Assembly: GCA_902984215.1 (NCBI GenBank)
Contig: CADWAF010003514.1
Span: 1-10,353, forward strand
Reading direction: 5' to 3'
Length of the DNA stretch: 10,353 nt
DNA from: Willaertia magna
Taxonomy: Eukaryota > Heterolobosea > Eutetramitea > Acrasida > Naegleriidae
Under the pieces are notes generated by a model, which saw nothing but the letters and a program-made list of their open reading frames with translations, was not told the DNA's origin and ran no database searches. A program made the position numbers and the translations under genes. Below, one piece after another: positions 7,604 to 10,353 of the stretch (positions within the stretch are counted from its first letter, which is position 1; every line of letters starts with the position of its first letter).

Positions 7604-8899
7604 TTAATGTTTTTTTATTAACCCTGACCAATTTATATTATTATTTCTAAATAATAAATCATTAAGATCAGATTGAAACTGACAATTCATGGTACCACTA
7701 CTTGTCTTTTCAATCATTGAATCGTTGCAACCTATTAAATTATCATACGTTTTTGATTGAAAAAGAGTGTTAAAATCTACAATACTATCAATACTATTAC
7801 CTAGTTGTTGTTGATGTGACTGCAGTAGCGGCCCTTCTTCATTTGCCATCATTAAACTCTTTCGAAAGAAATTATTATTTTCATTATCACCTTTATCACC
7901 AACAGCAACACGTTCAGCAGCAACTAGTTGAAAAGAATGAGTCCGCAGTAATTCATCATTTTCTTTAACAAAATGTAATTGTTCAATTACTAATTCTTCA
8001 AATTCATTAGTTGCCAATTTAAAATCATTATCAATTTTCTTTAAAGAATTATTTGTTAATTGTTTAATATAATTATAAGTATCAAAATATAATTGACTTT
8101 GTTGAACGATATAATCTAAAAGTAATCCAAATGTTATTGAATAGTTATTTTGTTTAGTAGTGTTGTTGCAGTTGTTGTTATTATTATTACATTTGCATTT
8201 CATTATTGTTGTTGTTGTAGAAAATTCTTTGTGGCATATTTGTTGTTTTTGTTGTTGAAATCTTTTTAAACAATAATTACAATATTTACATTTTTGTAAT
8301 AAATAATTTTTTATACATTCTCTAAGAAATTGAATTAAATAATGTTGTGTAGATAATTTACATTTCTTTTTACTTTCATTTATTATTATCCCATTATTAT
8401 TATTATTACCATTTATATCATTATTTATAAAATAATTATTATCATTCATCATTATTGTGGAATAGGACATTTTATCAAAAGAAGGTATTGTAGTTGTTGT
8501 AGAATTAATGTGGAATGGATAAAAAAAAGATGACATATTGGATGTGATAGATTGAGAGAATGGATGGGATGGATATTCTTCAGTGTTATCAATGCAAAAG
8601 GATAAATTAGAATTTTCAAATGTATCATTGTTATCTTCCTCTTCTTCATTATCTTCATCAGTTTCTTCGGAATTATTATTATTGTTAGTGACACAAACAC
8701 TTTCTTCTTCATCTTGATCCGAGTGTAAACTAGCAAAAATTTTTACTAATTTTTCTTTGGCTCTAAAACTTGTATTTAAATTTTCTTCGACTTGTGTTGG
8801 TGTGTTCTTAGGTTTTGTTTGTTGTGTTGGCAATAATATCTCGTCTTCAGCTCCGGTATCATTACCAGCAGAACGTAGAATATTTAAAACTCGTGACAT
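7604..8899 (-). CDS. Unknown 431-residue protein, Asn/acidic low complexity with a Cys cluster
   Basis: I do not recognise it. From the ATG at 8899 it has a short amphipathic N terminus (MSRVLNILRSAG), a basic helix-like RAKEKLVKIFASL (46-58), an acidic/Asn block (about 61-96), Ser/Thr/Asn-rich sequence with poly-Asn (164-169), then a Lys/Cys segment: Cys204, 207, 210 (CKYCNYC), Cys222-His223, and Cys235, 237, 244. That could bind zinc, but it fits no named finger. Residues about 253-330 look helical (LLLDYIVQQSQLYFDTYNYI, FEELVIEQLHF) and may be a coiled coil. Trinucleotide repeats encode much of the low complexity. The N terminus is uncertain: a coding stretch on the same strand runs into this start and overlaps it by 16 nt, so exons could lie upstream. 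Gene reality is likely from length; function unknown. Confidence 0.65.
   Translation of the reverse strand: MSRVLNILRSAGNDTGAEDEILLPTQQTKPKNTPTQVEENLNTSFRAKEKLVKIFASLHSDQDEEESVCVTNNNNNSEETDEDNEEEEDNNDTFENSNLSFCIDNTEEYPSHPFSQSITSNMSSFFYPFHINSTTTTIPSFDKMSYSTIMMNDNNYFINNDINGNNNNNGIIINESKKKCKLSTQHYLIQFLRECIKNYLLQKCKYCNYCLKRFQQQKQQICHKEFSTTTTIMKCKCNNNNNNCNNTTKQNNYSITFGLLLDYIVQQSQLYFDTYNYIKQLTNNSLKKIDNDFKLATNEFEELVIEQLHFVKENDELLRTHSFQLVAAERVAVGDKGDNENNNFFRKSLMMANEEGPLLQSHQQQLGNSIDSIVDFNTLFQSKTYDNLIGCNDSMIEKTSSGTMNCQFQSDLNDLLFRNNNINWSGLIKKH
8161..8219. repeat. Imperfect GTT/ATT trinucleotide repeat inside the unknown gene
   Basis: Runs of TTG/GTT and ATT alternate, and on the minus strand read as AAC/AAT/ACA codons for poly-Asn and poly-Thr (residues about 227-248), interrupted by TGC/TGT Cys codons. 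A similar ATT run lies at 8391-8409, and an acidic/Asn block lies near 8630-8690. Such tracts are prone to length change by slippage. Confidence 0.7.
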
Positions 8900-9204
8900 C
8901 TTTTATTTTGGTGTATCGTGGAATCAGTGACAATAAAGACACTATTTTTTGTTTGTAATTTAATGTCGCAATCACCTTCAAATGCACACCAAATGGATCC
9001 CCAATCAACAGTAATTACTGTAAAACCTTGGACGTATGCAACTAGCTCGTGCAAATTAAAAAAAATGAGCTAACATCAACTAAAGGGCCCCTTTATCATT
9101 TTTACAAGTAATTTGTTGGTGCTACTGGTAGTATTTTCATTAATTAATTCTCTATTGTATAAAAATACAAATGGATGTGATCTACCACCTACTTCGTTAC
9201 TCAT
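8884..9204 (-). CDS. Small unrecognised gene in two pieces, or 5' exons of the downstream gene
   Basis: On the minus strand an ATG at 9204 opens 42 codons (MSNEVGGRSHPFVFLYNREL...KMIKGPFS) to a TGA at 9078-9076. A second stretch, in the same frame, is open from 9069 to TAA 8886-8884 and is protein-like (GFTVITVDWGSIWCAFEGD, then NSVFIVTDST). An intron between them would delete TGA and TAG. Candidates are GTAAAA at 9105 to GAG ending at 9046 (60 nt, phase 0), or a weak GTTGAT donor at 9080 to an AAG acceptor. I cannot decide. The alternating hydrophobic pattern suggests small beta-barrel (OB-like) strands; that is only a visual impression. The 3' end overlaps the start of the 431-residue gene in another frame, so it may instead be spliced into that gene. 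A minimal ATGTGA precedes and overlaps the start. Confidence 0.45.
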
Positions 9205-9284
9205 CACATTAATCTGTTTTACAAATGTTACAAAAAAAATTAATTAATTTAACGCTTCAATACTTGGTTGAGTACAATAAGTTT

Positions 9285-9290
9285 TTTATT
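9285..9290 (-). terminator. AATAAA polyadenylation signal candidate for the BAG gene
   Basis: On the minus strand AATAAA lies 45 nt after the BAG-exon stop and 80 nt before the next minus-strand ATG (9204). This supports a gene boundary here. Confidence 0.45.
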
Positions 9291-9335
9291 TACATTGAAT
9301 ATTTTGTTTCTCAATTATTTACAAAAATATATTTT

Positions 9336-9458
9336 TTATAAATTTAACCTTAACTGATCTAATCTTTGCAACATTGCTTGAATTTTCACAATTTGTGCTT
9401 TTCTTTGATTTTTTATCCAACCATTTTCACTAAACTCTAAAGCATCTAACTCCAAAAT
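9336..9458 (-). CDS. Last exon of a BAG-domain co-chaperone (5' part not located)
   Basis: BAG domains bind the Hsp70 ATPase domain and act as nucleotide-exchange factors. This 123-nt exon encodes 40 residues and a TAA (9338-9336). It starts ILELDALEFSENGW and continues IKNQRKAQIVKIQAMLQRLD. This matches the end of the BAG consensus in register: LD, 13 residues, then RK, then a helix of the form lvkkIQ..L..LD with the same spacing. The earlier BAG helices must be in upstream exons. An AG acceptor (9460-9459, ATTCAAG) opens the exon, and the frame is closed by a TAA just before it, so an intron is required. I could not find a convincing upstream exon at 9480-10353; frames there are short and disagree. 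A pseudogene fragment remains possible. Confidence 0.6.
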   Translation of the reverse strand: MLELDALEFSENGWIKNQRKAQIVKIQAMLQRLDQLRLNL

Positions 9459-10353
9459 CTTGAATTAAATAAAAGAGTGGATGGTTTTGGTCGATTGTAA
9501 TAGATGGTTGTGAGTAGAGAGTAGGTGCTTGATAATTTGTAAAATTAATATACAAAATAATAATAAAAATTTTATATTATTCACAATACATAATTTAATA
9601 AAACATAAAATGGTGAACAGAATTTTTTTTTTGTTTCAAAGAATCTTGAAATTTGTAAATCTACAGAAGCGCTAAACTATTTTAGTAACTTAGCGGAGCG
9701 AACTTTATTTTAAAGGGATAAAGTCTTTTTTTAATACTTTATACCAGTACAAGAGTAATTTCTGGATGAAATAAAAATAATTTTAGAGGAAATGTCTTTG
9801 AAATAGAAAAGATTGTGAAACAGTATGTTTTTCTTTGGAAACTATTATTGTCTTCCATTAACTTTTTAAATATCACCAAAGATTACAATTACTATCACAA
9901 GAATTTGCTAGATTAACAAACTAAACAAATTTCACTTCTATCATTCTGTCTGAAATGTTGAAAAGTGTTGAAAACTGCACAAAACCTGAATTTTTAACTC
10001 AATTTTCAAACCCTTAACTTACCAATTTCACAAATACTTCTCGGGATCTCATTCACAGAATCCCATATCACAAACCCTCAAAAAGATGACCTTACCCTTC
10101 TAAAATTAAAACTTTAGATAATTCCAGCTCTATTCAGACATACCAGTTTCATCAATTTTTATTTTTGATATCTCATAACGAATTCTTTTCTTGTGAAAGA
10201 ATACAAAGACTTAAATAAGTTTTTCTTCATTTAAAGCATGATGAAAGGCCATAAGTCTAATGCCAATGCTGCTCAATTCCATTGACGTTGTAAATTCAAA
10301 AAGGTAAGGCGCTAAAAAATATATTTTATTTTTTTTAATTAAAAAAATACATC
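9459..10353. other. 895 nt without an assignable gene
   Basis: AT-rich. Upstream exons of the BAG gene should lie here on the minus strand or beyond the edge, but none is recognisable. Short open stretches exist: a 38-codon minus frame from an ATG at 9858, minus 9481-9540 (open in two frames, neither joining in phase without a stop), and plus 10012-10085, open in all three frames and so uninformative. At 10240-10310 base composition is richer in GC, and a short exon could lie on either strand: plus-strand MPMLLNSIDVVNSK before a GTAAGG donor at 10303, or a minus-strand frame containing SMELSSIGIRLMAF after a TTTTTTAG acceptor. None is strong enough to call. Confidence 0.5.
9670..9695. repeat. 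Short inverted repeat CGCTAA...TTAGCG
   Basis: Six-base perfect arms at 9670-9675 and 9690-9695 with a 14-nt AT-rich loop; an inner CTAAA/TTTAG pairing is also possible. The seven-base GCGCTAA at 9669-9675 recurs at 10309-10315. It lies in noncoding DNA. It is too short to be confident it has a function. Confidence 0.3.

Noticed and set aside
8963..9073. Plus-strand 36-codon ORF starting MSQSPSNAHQMDP
   Set aside because: It has an ATG and reasonable composition, but it is antisense to a longer minus-strand coding-like stretch that has a partner exon in the same frame. No plus-strand continuation is visible.
9487..9609. Minus-strand ATG frame of about 45 codons, hydrophobic, just upstream of the BAG exon
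   Set aside because: It ends in a stop before the BAG exon, has no BAG-like helix pattern and is mostly Ile/Leu/Phe from AT-rich codons.
10009..10077. Minus-strand stretch resembling a leucine-rich repeat (EIPRSICEIGKLRV)
   Set aside because: Only 23 codons between two stops; one repeat-like match is too little, and the plus strand is open in all three frames there.
1..10353. tRNA or rRNA genes, CRISPR, transposase, terminal repeats or a defence system
   Set aside because: No cloverleaf, spaced direct repeats, transposase motif or target duplications were seen on either strand. The content is ordinary eukaryotic nuclear genes.

Overview
The window reads as a nuclear segment from an AT-rich, flagellated, free-living protist. 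Proteins are interrupted by short GT-AG introns (49, 55, 100 and 100 nt for the four I can place), genes are packed on both strands, the standard genetic code fits (TAA ends nearly every gene, CAA/CAG encode Gln), and Asn/Gln-rich low complexity is common. A ciliary IFT88 rules out non-flagellated AT-rich amoebae such as Dictyostelium. An amoeboflagellate like Naegleria would fit, but that name is inference.

Layout from left to right. 1-442 (-): small heat-shock protein, 3' end off the window. 728-1463 (+): COMMD10, two exons. 1460-3338 (-): type I membrane protein with VWA and Cache regions, related to calcium-channel alpha2-delta, two exons; its stop codon overlaps that of COMMD10. 3451-5880 (+): IFT88, one exon, sharing a 112-nt divergent promoter with the VWA gene. 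5953-6977 (+): autophagy protein ATG5, three exons. 7082-7546 (+): single-domain rhodanese. 7604-8899 (-): 431-residue low-complexity protein of unknown function. 8884-9204 (-): a small coding stretch in two pieces, not recognised. 9336-9458 (-): last exon of a BAG-domain co-chaperone. 9459-10353: no gene I can assemble.

Several true starts and exons cannot be found by simple ORF calling: COMMD10, ATG5 and the VWA gene all need splicing, and each intron proposed restores both reading phase and family sequence. The BAG exon and the 8884-9204 gene are short pieces recognised only by hand translation.

The genes do not form a pathway. They are housekeeping genes (chaperones, endosomal Commander complex, cilium assembly, autophagy, sulfur transfer) in a compact arrangement. 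I see no mobile element, CRISPR, RNA gene or defence system. The points of real interest are gene-structure ones: overlapping convergent stops, a 25-codon upstream ORF ending 6 nt before IFT88, a conserved ATG12-acceptor lysine in ATG5, a shortened alpha2-delta-like protein, and the hidden BAG exon.
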